Shown here: positions 37,236-50,355 of the stretch, piece by piece | Numbering within the stretch: the first letter of the stretch is position 1 | How the letters are laid out: every line of letters starts with the position of its first letter | Assembly (NCBI GenBank): GCA_018857735.1 | Contig: JABMCL010003335.1 | Span: forward strand, 301,001 to 365,000 | Direction: 5' to 3' | Source: Alviniconcha marisindica | Lineage: Eukaryota > Mollusca > Gastropoda > Provannidae | Length of the DNA stretch: 64,000 bases | Notes under the pieces: generated by a model | The model's input: the letters and a program-made list of their open reading frames with translations, nothing else | Databases searched by the model: none | Told to the model about the DNA's origin: nothing | Translations under genes and position numbers: made by a program

Positions 37236-40200
37236 GTTTTGGGGCTTTGGTCTGCTTGTTCAGCTTTCTTGCTTTTGCGTTTGTGCGGGTGTGTGTAAGA
37301 TTAGATATGATGCTTTCTTTGAGCTAAGTGACAAACTCAAATATACTTTCTTTGAGCTAAGTGACAAACTCAAATATACAAAATCATCTTTACAGGCTCA
37401 ACCGACAAGTATGATACAACTAAACATTATGAATAATTCACATGTACACATACACAAACATGCAATTTTCAGTTCTCATTTTATTACAATTTGCATGATA
37501 TATGTTCACATAAATATAGGGCAGTTTATAAGCTGGTAGCAATTTCCATCACTACAAGCCAAATTCAGGGACAGATTGCACAAATGCATAAAGTTGGTAA
37601 ATCACAAGAATTTATCATTTGATACTAACAATGCAACTTAACTGATAGATATGTACACAACACTCCACATATTTGATAGAGAACAAAGCAGTTGCAATGC
37701 CATTGTAGGTTCAAGTAAACTCAGAACATTTTGTAAACACATTTGCACCTGTCGTGTCTGGTCTCGGAACTAAATCGTGGTGTGCAGTTTTAATTATGCC
37801 ATTGAATGCATAAAGATGTAATTTTAACGTTCTCTTTAGGTCTTAATTGCAAAGGACATGCTTCAACATTTTAGTGCAAACTAATTACAAATACAAGGGT
37901 ACATTTTTCAGCTTCTTTGTTGTTCGTTTTTTTGGTGTCCATTTTCAATTGAAGTCTCTGTGACAATAATCAAAACTAATTGTGGACAGGAACATGAATA
38001 TGTATCCATTCGAGATGCTACACTACAACACTACCTATTCAGACAGATACGCATGGAATGTTGCGTACCAAACAACTGCGGGATGCACCAATTACAAGCT
38101 TAATGAACCCTGATAATTCACACCACACTAAAATCCTCCAGCCATTATTCTTAAATGAAAGGGCACACCTGTGTGCATCAAAAATGTGACGAGCAATTTA
38201 GGTTGGAGACAAGGACACAACAGATACAAATTTGTTTACAAAATGCTTCAAAATCTGTATTCTGCTTCACATAAACCTTACCATTTGAACAGAGTTGTGT
38301 GTGCCTTGATTCTTTGTGGTGGGGAGGAAGGGAGTTTTTTGTTTGTTTTGATTTGAAAACATTTTATATAAAACATCTTTGTTCTGTGTGCCAAACTGCC
38401 ACTTTGGCTAAGTACATGAGCAACTGCCATTCTCAAAATTAAAGCGCAAAGTAGAATTGCATTAATTAATCAACTGCGAGGGTATACAAATAAATCTGAA
38501 AAACTGCACTCACAGCCACATGCGTAACATGCAACATCCAGTTTTGAATGACTGCTGCTAGCAACAGCTGTACAAAGTCACTGGGGACAACAAAACATCA
38601 AAAATGAAAAAAGCATTTCAGATTATGTCCAGCGAGATTTGACAGGAGCAACTTTTTTCAATTTAACTTACGTAACTCTATTTACATCATCTTAGTTTAA
38701 TGACAGCAAAAACAAGGACCTTAAATCTTCTCCCTCACATCGCCTGGGAGATTTTGTTTGAAACAGGGAACAAATGAACACGAGGTTAAAATTTTAATTC
38801 CATTTTATGAATAAAATGGAGCTAACGGTACAAATGTCAACAAAATTGACACGCAAAACGTGCAAGCAACCAACACCAGAGGAACACTGTTTTGAGTGAC
38901 AAAGACCAATAATAACGCTGTGGGGGATTAAGTGGTATCTACAACGCAGTACCTAGCCACGCTGATAGGGAGTGTGACTAACAATGCAGTCAATGGCACT
39001 TCAAGGTTATAACATGATTTAATAAAGCAATCGCCATTCTTCTTCCTTTTTTATTAAATTTTTTCTTCACGTGATACTGGACTGATATTACAATTATCAT
39101 GCGAACGACATATATCAGCAAGTTTCACCAACAAAAATTTATGTTAAAACCAAAAAACAACAACCTTATTTGCAGTCAACCAAATTTATAAACACTATTT
39201 GTTGTGCTATATACGGTGTGACTGCCAAGAGTGTGGAGACAGCCTTAAGACTTGCACAGTAACCTAAGACTGCCAAGAGTGTGGAGACAAAGTCTTAAGA
39301 CCAGCACAGTAACTAACCTATGACTGCCAAGAGTGGAAACAGCCTTAAGACTTGCACAGTAACCTAAGACTGCCATGAGTGTGGAAACAAAGTCTTAAGA
39401 CCTGCACAGTAACTAACCTATGACTGCCAAGAGTGGAAACAGCCTTAAGACTTGCACAGTAACCTAAGACTGCCATGAGTGTGGAAACAAAGTCTTAAGA
39501 CCTGCACAGTAACTAACCTATGACTGCCAAGAGTGGAAACAGCCTTAAGACTTGCACAAGTAACCTAAGACTGCCAAGAGTGTGGAAACAAAGTCTTAAG
39601 ACCTGCACAGTAACCTACAACGCTGGCGAATTCATACAAAGTAAAACCAGTAATTTGCCGTGCCATAAGAGTTAGATGCTGGATTTAATTAAACGTTACT
39701 CCCTGTCAACCGCCAGGGCCATCTGTGGACAAATCTCACATTCAGCATTCTTTTACACCAGTTCAAACACAAATCACAGTAAAAACCTGGACCACAGGTC
39801 TAGACACACCAGTCAACAACAAACACAATCAACAACGATGAACAAGAAGCACATCTCCATATTTACGTTTCGCCTGACTGCAACTGATACAAGTATCACA
39901 TTTTTTAAAGCAGGAACCCCCACACAATATGCACTGTACAGACTCAACTGAGGTGGGAAAATTGATTAAATCACCGTTACAATACAAAATTTCACAGGTT
40001 TTGGAGCCAACAGGAATCCGCATCAATAAGTTGTAACGGACAAGTGGGGCGACCTGTTTTATTCCAGGGAAACTGCGTTAGCCAAAACCAAAGCAGTTAA
40101 AAAGTAGGGAGACGAAAAATGGCCTTCATGTCCAAGACGTAGGAAGTCTTTGTTTAAAGCTGAAACTGATGAAGGTTCGATCTAGTTGATAGCGTGCACT

Positions 40201-42430
40201 AAACTGCTTCAACTGGGTTCAGTTTATTAATGTTTGTTTTTTGTTTGTTTTTTGCATGCATGTACTTCCGTCTTGACTTGTCAACACTGCCTGGCACTGG
40301 CGCCGAGTTCAAACAGGAATGCATGCGACCCAGTTCCTGGGTGAGGTGCAAGCCAGTTTCGCTGTAAGAATGATGCAGCTCCGTGCAGTGCAAGTGGTCT
40401 GGAAGAGTTGCCGCCATCAGCATGCATTCCTGTTGCAACTCAGCGCCGGTGCCTGGCAGATGTTGGCAAGTCCTGGCAGAAGTACACGTGCGTAAAACAT
40501 CTCCCTCTTCCGCTTTCTGAATTCACGGGCACTCTTGTCTTTCTCACTCACTCACTCATGAACACACACATGTATTACATACATACACACACGCACGCAT
40601 GCATGCACGCACACACACATGCACGCATGCACACACTCACACACTATCCCAATGGTAAATAAAGTAAAGCTTGGTAGTTGCGATAACATATTTTAAAAAT
40701 CAGAACTATGATGTAAAGTCTTTGTCTCTCTGTCATTCATTCAAGCACACACATACAAAGCATTGACAATTACCCCAGAGGTAAATAAAGTAAAGCTCAG
40801 TAGCTGAAATGAAAAGATCAGAACTATGTCTGATGTGCACAGGAGTTTTAGTCAGCAGGCTTAAACGCAAAGCACAAAATGGATCAGCAACATATACATA
40901 TATCTATACAGCACAAAGAAACATTTACGAAATATGAACTCAGTTTCTTCACTTTGTGGACAGGCAGAAAACGAAGCTTGGAAAGGGGTCATGCCAGCCT
41001 CCTTCCAAACACTAAACTCAAGAACAGAACAATCAAAACAGCTCAACCAACACCAGGTAAGTATCCTACATCTCATTTTTCAGCATTTAACAGTTGTTTT
41101 AACTGTTGTTTTGTAGACTGAAAAAGGGGATTACACCCAGCACTTTTACGTTTTGTTGTGTCATTCTAAATCATGTATTTTTTAACCTTTTATGTGTTTG
41201 GATTTTGGAAAGGGGTGCTATATAATATATACCTGGAACTGTGAACATCGTCCCTAGCCCATGCCTCCTGAAATAATGCTCTCTCTTCCCACCGTATTTA
41301 GGGGCTCCTTTGTTTTGGGCTCTTAAGCTGTTGTAGCCTCAAGAAAATCAGCAGCGCACAGTAAAAAACTGGATCCAGAACAAAAAGCCATGAAGATGAA
41401 GATGTGCTTTTGGCAAGAACAGCTTGTACAGTTGTACACGCATGCCACGCACACAAAGGGAGGTGGGGCATCATTTTAACAATGTTACAGTTTTTGGAGA
41501 TGCCATTCTTAGACCAAAATTGCAAACTTCACTTTAAGAGGGAAAGGGGGATTTAAAAGAGAACACACACACACACACACTCTCCTTTCTAATCTTGGCT
41601 AATATCTAACTATTTCTGAAGATCAAATCAAATGACTATCTCCTACGCATAAACAAGCAGCAGAGAAAATGTCACCTCAAGATGAGCTCAACAATCTTCA
41701 TGTGCACGTTTCGTCACAAGAAGTTGACTTTAAAGCGGAGATGTGAAACTGGGAAGTCATCACCCAGAAAGAGGAGAACTAAAATTTCCAACAGAGAAAA
41801 TCCCAATTTGGGACAGCAAAGTTCATACACCACAAGCAAACGAAAACATATGCAAAAATGGCTTAGGGAACAAAAGCTCTTATTTTACAGGACATAATAT
41901 CATCGAGTTCCACAAAACTAGTCGCACGATAAAAGGGATGATGCAATACTGATAATAAAGCTAATGGCACCATGAAACTGACAAAGTTAAAAGCAAGTTC
42001 TGCGTACTCTGCGCACCTCCCCACAGTGCCGAGTATCAACGCTGATTCAGTGCAGGTCTCAGTGTTATACCCATGGGATAAAGACAAATTCAGAAACAAG
42101 ACTTCTGTTTTACAAAATATGCATGACTGCAGACATAGACTTAATCATCATGTACATCAATTTTCTATAGCACTTTCCCCACTGAGCGAGCTCAACACGC
42201 TTAAAAGGGTGGATCACCAATCGGCTCGCTTCCAAAGGTGAATCATTTTGTTTGTTTGTTCTTAAAATAAAAAAATAAAAAAAGCATGACAACAAAATGA
42301 GGCCCAAGTATACAAGCAGTAAGCAGCATACACTTTCACCTGTAACAACAAATCCATTTTTTATTTCACAGTTTTCCATCACTACTTACAAAAGTGTCAA
42401 CGCACAGTTTTCAAACAGTTTCATCAGTTC
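37236..42430. other. Intergenic or 3' UTR DNA between convergent genes
   Basis: Mostly AT-rich, low-repeat sequence with no supportable coding frame. A minisatellite lies at 39232-39612. A TTTATT at about 37482 would be an AATAAA on the - strand, so a very long TNK2 3' UTR reaching here is possible but unproven. Confidence 0.5.
39232..39615 (+). repeat. Tandem repeat, about 46-54 bp alternating units
   Basis: About eight units of gactgccaagagtgtggaaa, caaagtcttaagacctgcac, agtaacctaa, with a two-unit higher-order alternation (agtaacctaaga against agtaactaacctatga). Confidence 0.92.
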
Positions 42431-42439
42431 CCAAGTTCT

Positions 42440-42885
42440 CGCCCTGACAGGAACTAACATTAACATCAGTAACGTTACTATACCTTGACATGAACTAACG
42501 TTAACATCAGTAACGTTACTATACCTTGACATGAACTAACGTTAACATCAGTAACGTTACTATACCTTGACATGAACTAACGTTAACATCAGTAACGTCA
42601 CTATACCTTGACATGAACTAACGTTAACATCAGTAACGTCACTATACCTTGACATGAACTAACGTTAACATCAGTAACGTCACTATACCTTGACATGAAC
42701 TAACATTAACATCAGTAACGTCACTATACCTTGACATGAACTAACCGTAACATCAGCAACGTCACTATACCTTGACATGAACTAACCGTAACATCAGCAA
42801 CGTCACTATACCTTGACATGAACTAACGTTAACATCAGTAACGTCACTATACCTTTAACATCAGTAACGTCACTATATACCTTAA
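42440..42885 (+). repeat. 41-bp minisatellite, about 11 copies
   Basis: Unit ctaacgttaacatcagtaac, gttactataccttgacatgaa. Later copies carry gtcac for gttac. Each unit has a small palindrome aacgtt / gttaac / gtaacgttac. Confidence 0.95.
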
Positions 42886-43149
42886 CATGAATGACGCTGG
42901 TTTAGCAATCTCTGACAAAAGCCAAAACATTCCTGTTACCTGAACTGACCCCTTGCCTTCAGCCACGATACTTCTGCCCAACTAGACAATGAAGCCAAGC
43001 AAGCAACATAACACAGGTTCAAACTCCTGCTTCAAACTGCACAGACCCAAGGCCTGTTCGTATCCTATTAACCTTGCAAAGTTAGATCATCAAACACACT
43101 CACAACTTTTAAATCACATTTGAAATGTCACCTCTTCAAGCTATCCTAT

Positions 43150-43342
43150 TGACTGTGTGTGTGTGCGTGCGTGCATGCATGTGTGCATGCATGTGAGTGT
43201 GTGTGTGTGCATGTGCGTGCATGTGTGCATGCATGTGAGTGTGTGCATGTGCGTGCATGTGTGCAGGCATGTGAGTGTGTGTGTGTGCATGTGCGTGCAT
43301 GTGCATGCATGTGAGTGTGTGTGTGTGCATGTGTGCACACAT
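43150..43342 (+). repeat. GT/GCAT alternating purine-pyrimidine tract
   Basis: About 190 bp of gtgtgtgcatgcatgtgagt-like repeats; the sequence could adopt Z-DNA. Frames across it on both strands are artefacts. Confidence 0.9.
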
Positions 43343-44014
43343 ACTTGTGGAAAGTGGTGGGCCATATGCTCCAATCTGGAGAAACAGCACATAAAAGAGC
43401 ACACTATTACTACTACATAGCAATCATAATGTACTCTTTTATATTATTATTCAGGTGCTCGATCATTTCTGAAAATAGTACAGGCACATGCTGTTTACAT
43501 TACGCTATGGTACTGGGATGGTCTGCAGGCTTGTCTAAGGAGGCATGCCTGTACGAGGGCACTGATTGGCTGAAGCTCTCCATCAGTTGGAGGGGGCAAG
43601 AGGTCAGTTATTCAAGTTTCAGTCGATCACGCAGTGCCTTGAACAATTTGCAACAGAAGGCTTAGGTATCAGAAGTCTCAACATCACATGATTTGCGGCT
43701 TTCCTAGCTTTAGGAACGCAGGGAGTTTAGAAACGCAGTACAGTCGAAACCCGCTCACTGACCAACCCTCAATGATGGCAAGTTTCTCTGTCTGAAATTT
43801 TTGCTTCTATTTCATGCATGTAAAAAAAACACCAAAAAAACTTGAAACCAGAATGACTGCTAAAATAAGACCCAAGCACATAAAAGGTCCAAAGAATGCT
43901 ATTTATTCAGACAAAACATAACATCATGTATGTTGTGTTTTGTCCAGATAAATAGCTTTCTTTTGAACCTTTTATGTGTTTGCATCTTGTAAACAAACCT
44001 GCTAATACATTCAC

Positions 44015-44510
44015 TGCACTGGAAGCATGTGAAGTCTGATCTGTGCCTGCTTTGTGAAGCATGTGAAGTCTGATCTGTGCCTGCTTTGTGAAGCATGTGA
44101 AGTCTGATCTGTGTCTGCTTTGTTAAGCATGTGAAGTCTGATCTGTGCCTGCTTTGTTAAGCATGTGAAGTCTGATCTGTGCCTGCTTTGTGAAGCATGT
44201 GAAGTCTGATCTGTGCCTGCTTTGTGAAGCATGTGAAGTCTGATCTGTGCCTGCTTTGTGAAGCATGTGAAGTCTGCTTTGTGCCTGCTTTGTGAAGCAT
44301 GTGAAGTCTGATCTGTGCATCTGCTTTGTGAAGCATGTGAAGTCTGAATCTGTGTGCATTTGGAAGCATGTAAAAGTCTAAAATCTGTGCCTGCTTTGTG
44401 AAGCATGTGAAGTCTGATCTGTGCCTGCTTTGTGAAGCATGTGAAGTCTGATCTGTGTCTGCTTTGTGAAGCATGTGAAGTCTGCTTTGTGAAGCATGTG
44501 AAGTCAGACC
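44015..44510 (+). repeat. 34-bp minisatellite, about 14 copies
   Basis: Unit gaagcatgtgaagtctgatc, tgtgcctgctttgt. Open frames over it (for example 44011-44406, - strand) are repeat translations. Confidence 0.95.
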
Positions 44511-44839
44511 CCAGGGTTGACCCCAGGAAGAGTTGGCTCCAGAGTCAGTCACATAAGCGGGTTTTGACTGTACACTGAATTGTTCGAACAGCAATAAATG
44601 TTGAAGAAATAACATACAAAAACTAACAGCTGTAGAGTTTGGAGGGATTAAATCAACAGTACATTTGTAACATCAACACCTTCACCCTGAACAACTGTGA
44701 GAGGCGTTCCAACCAACATCTTTACAATAAAATCTAAAAACAGAATGGGTTATTATATCATATTATCCAATCCAATCTCAATTTTTCATAAGCGCATTTC
44801 ATGCAGACAAAATCCCCATTATGGTTTCTGTCGCACTGC

Positions 44840-44962
44840 TCACACTGAAAACATCAGCCTGGTTACTTTTGCCAAGTGCTGCCAAGATGGCATGATATCG
44901 CTTGAGGATCTAGCATGACTTTGATGGGTTGTTTTCAAATGACATGGCAGTGAAGGGGTTAA
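44840..44962 (-). mobile_element. piggyBac-like MITE, copy 3 (one end, inverted)
   Basis: Ends in atgacatggcagtgaagggg-ttaa at 44962, the inverse of the left end of the 45073 copy. The other end was not found, so it is truncated. Confidence 0.65.
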
Positions 44963-45074
44963 AGAAGAAGAAAAAAGCTGGAAGAGGTTGAAAGATCATT
45001 TCAACGTCTTCCAGATTTTTCCTTCTCCTTTAACCCATTTTTCAACATCTTCCAGCTTTTTCTTCTTCTCCTTT
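44959..45074. repeat. Inverted repeat between two MITE ends
   Basis: aaagaagaagaaaaaagctg..aggttgaaa (44962-44992) pairs with tttcaacgtcttccag...cctttaa (44999-45035). A further direct copy lies at 45039-45074. Confidence 0.75.
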
Positions 45075-45302
45075 AACCCCTTCACTGCCATGATGTCATT
45101 TAAAAACGACCCATAAAATTGCGAAATGTGAAACCTTTACACCTTTTTGTCTTCTTCTTCGGACTGGCATGTGAAAGGATCTCCATCAAAGCGCACAGAA
45201 TTGAAAATAGATGTTATGGGACCGGAAAATATACTGTTTGCAAGCACATCCGTGCATCTTTCAGCCCAGAACTTTTACAGGCTGGGGCAGTGAAGGGGTT
45301 AA
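45073..45302 (+). mobile_element. piggyBac-like MITE, copy 2 (complete)
   Basis: 230 bp including TTAA at 45073-45076 and 45299-45302. Perfect 13-bp inverted termini CCCCTTCACTGCC / GGCAGTGAAGGGG. No coding capacity. Interior shares blocks with copy 1. Confidence 0.87.
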
Positions 45303-46475
45303 TTTTTTGTTTCTTGCCTTCTTACAGATAATGATACACCACAGTTCATCTACCGGTAGGAAATGAGCATTTGGTGGTAAGATCTTTGATTTTCTGCCCT
45401 GTATTTAAAATCACAACGGAATAATGGTGCTATTAAAAATCTACTCCAAAATTAAAACCAAGAGCACATTATATTTGTGGTCAGACACGTAACTCATACA
45501 ATGTTAAAGCAATACAAGTTATTCTTGCATCAAACTGTTATAACAGTCAATTTTTCTGGACCCTTTGTGTGTTTTGATACTCACTCAACACCCAAACCTT
45601 TCAGAGTTCCAGTGCCAGTAAGTAAAGTGTGTCCTTTGCCACTTGCGCTTCCAGCGTCCACGTTAACGCAACTGGCAACAAAAAGGAATCTTCTGCAATG
45701 TCTTTGCAAGCTTCGCTTGTTTCTGAGGAAACGAGTCATCAAGACTAACACTACGGCAGTGTACACTTTTATGAAGCAGCAAGAAGTAACCCAAAAGATG
45801 TTTAACAAAGTACTGTATACATCATAAGCGACTGGGTGTACCCGTGACACCAGACAAGACATCAGCGTAACACGACGGGTAAGACACTAGGAAAGAGGGC
45901 ACAAAAACAACGCACGCAAACTGCGATCTGCAGCTACTTCCTGGCATCGCGTAAAGCAACAGTCGCAGGAAAACGATTCACAGTACAAAGCCACGCGTAA
46001 TACCACCACTCAACAACTCTCAGCTCAGGAGCTGTGTGAAAGTCGAGGAGGCCATCTTGACCCCCCCCCACCCCCCCCCACCCCTCCCCTCAACCCCACC
46101 ACCCCCTTAAACAGTCCTTATGGCCTCCGTGGACGTAGAGCAACGCTGAACCTGAACTCAGTAACGTGTTCAATGCTGATTAACACGAATGGTTGCCAAC
46201 TGCTCAGCTGGCGGTTGAAAGGTCTGCGCTGATGTTTAAGCCCAGCCTCCCGTCCACAACTGTGCATCACTCTACATGAAGACAGCGTGCAAGAACACAC
46301 TCCCGTTAAGCCTCGGTTCCCCCTGCATCCGGTCTCTCTAACCCCTGCCAGTGACACAGCTGGTCACGCTATTAAAAGGTAGGGTAACTACTTAGTTCTA
46401 TGCCAACCTGTCCACCAAAATCACTTGCAAGTCTGATGCCATTCCTCAGCACCCTGTGGCATGGGTTGTGATTTT
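45303..46475. other. Noncoding, with a retroposon module at 46020-46170
   Basis: The module reads cagctcaggagctgtgtgaa..ccttatggcctccgtggacg..gagcaacgctgaac, inverse to the copies at 4505 and 60955-61450. A C-rich stretch (46062-46105) sits inside it. No gene seen. Confidence 0.6.
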
Positions 46476-46479
46476 TTTT

Positions 46480-47300
46480 TAACCTGTTTTTGTTTACTGG
46501 CATCTCTAGCAGTTTGTTTCAGTTTTGTATATAACTTTTTAACCCATCTGTTTTTGTTTACTGGCATCTCTAGCAGTTTGTTTCAGTTCTGTGTACAACT
46601 TTTTAACCGGTCTGTTTTTGTTTACTGGCATCTCTAGCAGTTTGTTTCAGTTTCTGTGTACAACTTTTTAACCGGTCTGTTTTTGTTTACTGGCATCTCT
46701 AGCAGTTTGTTTCAGTTTGTGTACAACTTTTTAACCGGTCTGTTTTTGTTTACTGGCATCTCTAGCAGTTTGTTTCAGTTTTGTGTATAACTTTTTAACG
46801 GTCTGTTTTTGTTTACTGGCATCTCTAGCAGTTTGTTTCAGTTCTGTGTACAACTTTTTAACCGGTCTGTTTTTGTTTACTGGCATCTCTAGCAGTTTGT
46901 TTCAGTTCTGTGTACAACTTTTTAACCGGTCTGTTTTTGTTTACTGGCATCTCTAGCAGTTTGTTTCAGTTCTGTGTACAACTTTTTAACCGGTCTGTTT
47001 TTGTTTACTGGCATCTCTAGCAGTTTGTTTCAGTTTTGTATCTAACTTTTTAACTGGTCTGTTTTTGTTTACTAGCATCTCTACCACAGCAGTTTGTTTC
47101 AGTTTTGTGTACAACTTTTTAACCGGTCTGTTTTTGTTTACTGGCATCTCTAGCAGTTTGTTTCAGTTCTGTGCACAACTTTTTAACCCGTCTGTTTTTG
47201 TTTACTGGCATCTCTAGTACTGTAGTAGTCTGTTTCCGTTCTGCGTACAACTTTTTAACCGATCTGCTTTTGTTTGCTGGCACCTCTAGCAGTCTGCTTC
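46480..47300 (+). repeat. 62-bp minisatellite, about 13 copies
   Basis: Unit ttttaaccggtctgtttttg, tttactggcatctctagcag, tttgtttcagttctgtgtacaac. Highly homogeneous, so probably recent expansion. Confidence 0.95.
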
Positions 47301-48235
47301 ATGTGTACAAGTTCCTTTCAAATGCTCCATGAACTGAAGGCTAGAAATCAGCAGGATGACTCACACAACCAGAATGCTTCGACAGGAAGCAGCACTGCTG
47401 AAGACAAAGCATGCGCATAAACACTGGCCATTACTGCTTCAAACATAACAGTTCCATCACAGTCCAAACGGTGTGGGTCTCACCTGTGCTGGCATGAGTA
47501 CCGCGAGCAGTCACAAGAAATGCCTGATAAAATCTGAGTTGTCCACTACAACTTACTGCCGTCTGAGCACCGATAACAAAACTGCCAGTTACCGTGACTT
47601 TCTTTCCGGAAACCTGTGGCGCGACCAGTTATGGCAGGGGTTGGAGAGAGGAAGGTTGCCGAAAGCCATCTTCGGAGCATGCCTGCAGCTGTCTAAAATA
47701 ACAATAACAGGTCATCAGCACAAGGCTACTTGATCCACACATAAACCCAGCAGCAAACCAACGTACAGCAGAACCGTCCTAAGACAAAACTCCTGAATTT
47801 CCTAAATGACTCCCCCCCCCAATTTTTTTAAATAATTCCCCCTTAAAATGAAAGGTTTGATGTAATATATAATTTGTATATTGCTCTCTTCCCTTGTGTT
47901 AAAAAACAAAAAAAAAACAACTCAACCCCATCCATGTATGTCCTCAGGACATCATAGGTCAGGACAGACACAGTGTTCTCCATTAGTGGCTGAAAGGACG
48001 CCATGCAATTTCTCACTCCATTTCCCGTTCTCTGTGAGACATTCTCAAAATTTCAACTTGCAGCTGGAGATATAGCAGTGCCATAGGTTATGAAACACCC
48101 ATAAGGTTTTTATCCAGGCAGCTTAGGTACAGTACATCCTTGGTTATTATAGCCTGGTCTACAGCATATTTACTTGGATAAACTTGCCAGAGACTTGGCT
48201 TTTCTCTGTCTCTTACCCCTAAAGCCTGCCTCAAG
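47301..48235. other. Noncoding, possible TNK2 3' UTR
   Basis: No supportable gene. C-run near 47811 and A-rich stretches. Confidence 0.45.
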
Positions 48236-48238
48236 TAA

Positions 48239-48242
48239 ATGT

Positions 48243-48293
<51 letters not shown>

Positions 48294-48352
48294 TGTGTGT
48301 GTGTGTGTGTGCATGCATGTGAATATGTGTGTGTGTGTGTGCATACATGCAA

Positions 48353-48402
<50 letters not shown>

Positions 48403-48630
48403 ATGTGCAAATGTGTGTATGTGTGCATGCATGCGAATGAGTGCATGCATGCGAGCGCACACACATGCAATTGTGTGTGTGTGTGTGCAAGCAATTGTGT
48501 GTGCATATGCAATGTGTGTGTGTGTGTGCGTGTGCATGCATGTACATGTGTGTGTGCGTGCATATGTGTGTGTGTGTGTGCGTGTGTGTGTGTGCATGTA
48601 TGGGGGGGGGGGGGGGGGGGGGGGGGGGGA
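48239..48630 (+). repeat. (GT)n/GCAT microsatellite ending in a 28-30 base G-run
   Basis: Several long GT blocks with gcatgcatg interruptions, ending at 48602-48629 in an uninterrupted G-run. Strong potential for Z-DNA and G-quadruplex; G-run length in assemblies is unreliable. Confidence 0.95.
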
Positions 48631-50355
48631 TGTTTGATGACAAATTTGTGCAAATTAATACTGCATGATTTGATGTCAGTTGTTTTTCACTTGAGTGTGA
48701 AACGTACGAGCCTAGGGCTCATTTGAGAAAAAGGGCGCTCTCTACGATCCCACCACTATTATTAGGTACCATTAGAAATCTTTAAATTTATCCCAGCAAA
48801 TATGCCATGTTCACCACACACTTAACGGTTTCAACTTAGTTAACCGGTTCAACTAACCCTGCATGCTACTCCTTTACCCCTGTCCCCCCTCCTCCCACCC
48901 AAGAAACCAGTCTGATTCTCCACGCCACTATCATCCTGATGTGATCCTAATGACTAATCCCATGCAGTTAATGTGATGATCAAATCCAAATGGAAGTAAA
49001 TAATGAGTTTTTTTAAAGCCCACTCAATCAGTAAGGTCATATCAGGGCGATGAAATTCTGCAACTAGCCCACTTTTATCCATTTTGTCTTAGGAAGATCC
49101 CGCTGTGTTATCCACTTTGTCTTAGGAAGATCCCACTGCACTGATATCACCTGATTCAACTCTTGCGATCGGTTGAACAAAAAGTCCCTCGTCATCAACG
49201 CAGCGGTCCAAAAAGTTTGCATTGCGTAGTTTGGTATTCATAAGCTTGCAACTCCCAGCGAATTCTCCAAGCACCATTTTGCACTATGATACACACCGAA
49301 TGCTCTGTGGGAACAGTTGCAAACAGACACATTTTCTTCTCACTGAGAATCTCAGGTTGCAAACCACGAACAGTTACCATACACATCAATTATCTACATA
49401 ACCTGCACGGCAGCAGAGTTCTTCAACATCACAAAAAGTTGCTCTGTTCATGTTTTGCTGAATAATATCATCAGAATTGAGAGTCGCATCCACCCTGAAA
49501 TACTCTCCATTTTTTAAGCAGGAGATGCTCTACGTTGGGTTTCACTGAACACCGTCCAAACAGTCCCCTCAGTGCTGAAAGAGTCTCCACTGTTCAAGCA
49601 TGAGAGACTCCCATTACAGCAGAACTCAGTCTCCTGCCCTCTACACGCAATTCACCGTCTGAACAATGCGTTCCTCAGCTATTCAGTGGACTAAGCTCTC
49701 TGGCTTCAGTACAGAACACTTTCTACCATGCTGTTCCAATTCTCCAACACCCGTATTTGGGTGCAATTAACTGTCCTTAGTCTAGTTAATGATATGACTC
49801 AGGCTAACTACTGAATCTCTTTGTGCAACTCACGCAGGTATCGGCTGCATACGCACAGCTGCCCAGTCCTTGGCAGTGTTTGTTTCAAGTGAGGATGAAT
49901 GGGGCAGTCCTGTTGCAGTGTGGTTGGAATCTGATGCTTTGGATACGGAATTATCGACTTCGAAGCTTGATGTGACGATACTTCTCTCAGAATGTTTACA
50001 TCCGTTTGATGATGCTTCTCTGTTGTGCTAGGATGCTGACGTACACCTAGATGTCACCATGAAGGTGACTCACGATTCTTCCTTCAAGCAGAATACACCC
50101 ACTAATCGCACACACAAAACAAACTTCACCCATCCACTCCAGAAACAAACACCCCGCTTCGCTGCATCTTTCACCCAAAACAGCAGATGAGACCACTCGC
50201 GGAGCAAACTGATGGTCCAGCGAAGCCTGCAACTCCCTCCCTTCAACCAGGAAAAGCTCAGCAGCGGGGAAAAAAACACCCGTGCCACGCAACAATGGCC
50301 ACACCCTAACAGCTCCATCCACTGAGCAAGCTCGGCAATGGGATCAGCCCCCTGT
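48631..50355 (-). other. Probable 3' UTR of the TNK2-like gene
   Basis: Follows the stop codon on the - strand. Non-repetitive except for a retroposon module (atatcagggcg, near 49038). No canonical AATAAA was spotted close to the stop, so the 3' end is unplaced. Confidence 0.45.

Noticed and set aside
39232..39615. CRISPR-like array of direct repeats
   Set aside because: Repeats and spacers are not distinct; whole units repeat, and the genome is animal.
43899..44615. - strand frames with CFTKQAQIRLHML repeats
   Set aside because: Translation of the 34-bp minisatellite; changes frame every unit and lies in no gene context.
48088..48726. Open frames of up to 169 codons around the (GT)n tract
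   Set aside because: Composition is only Cys/Val/Met or His/Thr from alternating dinucleotides; no family resemblance.
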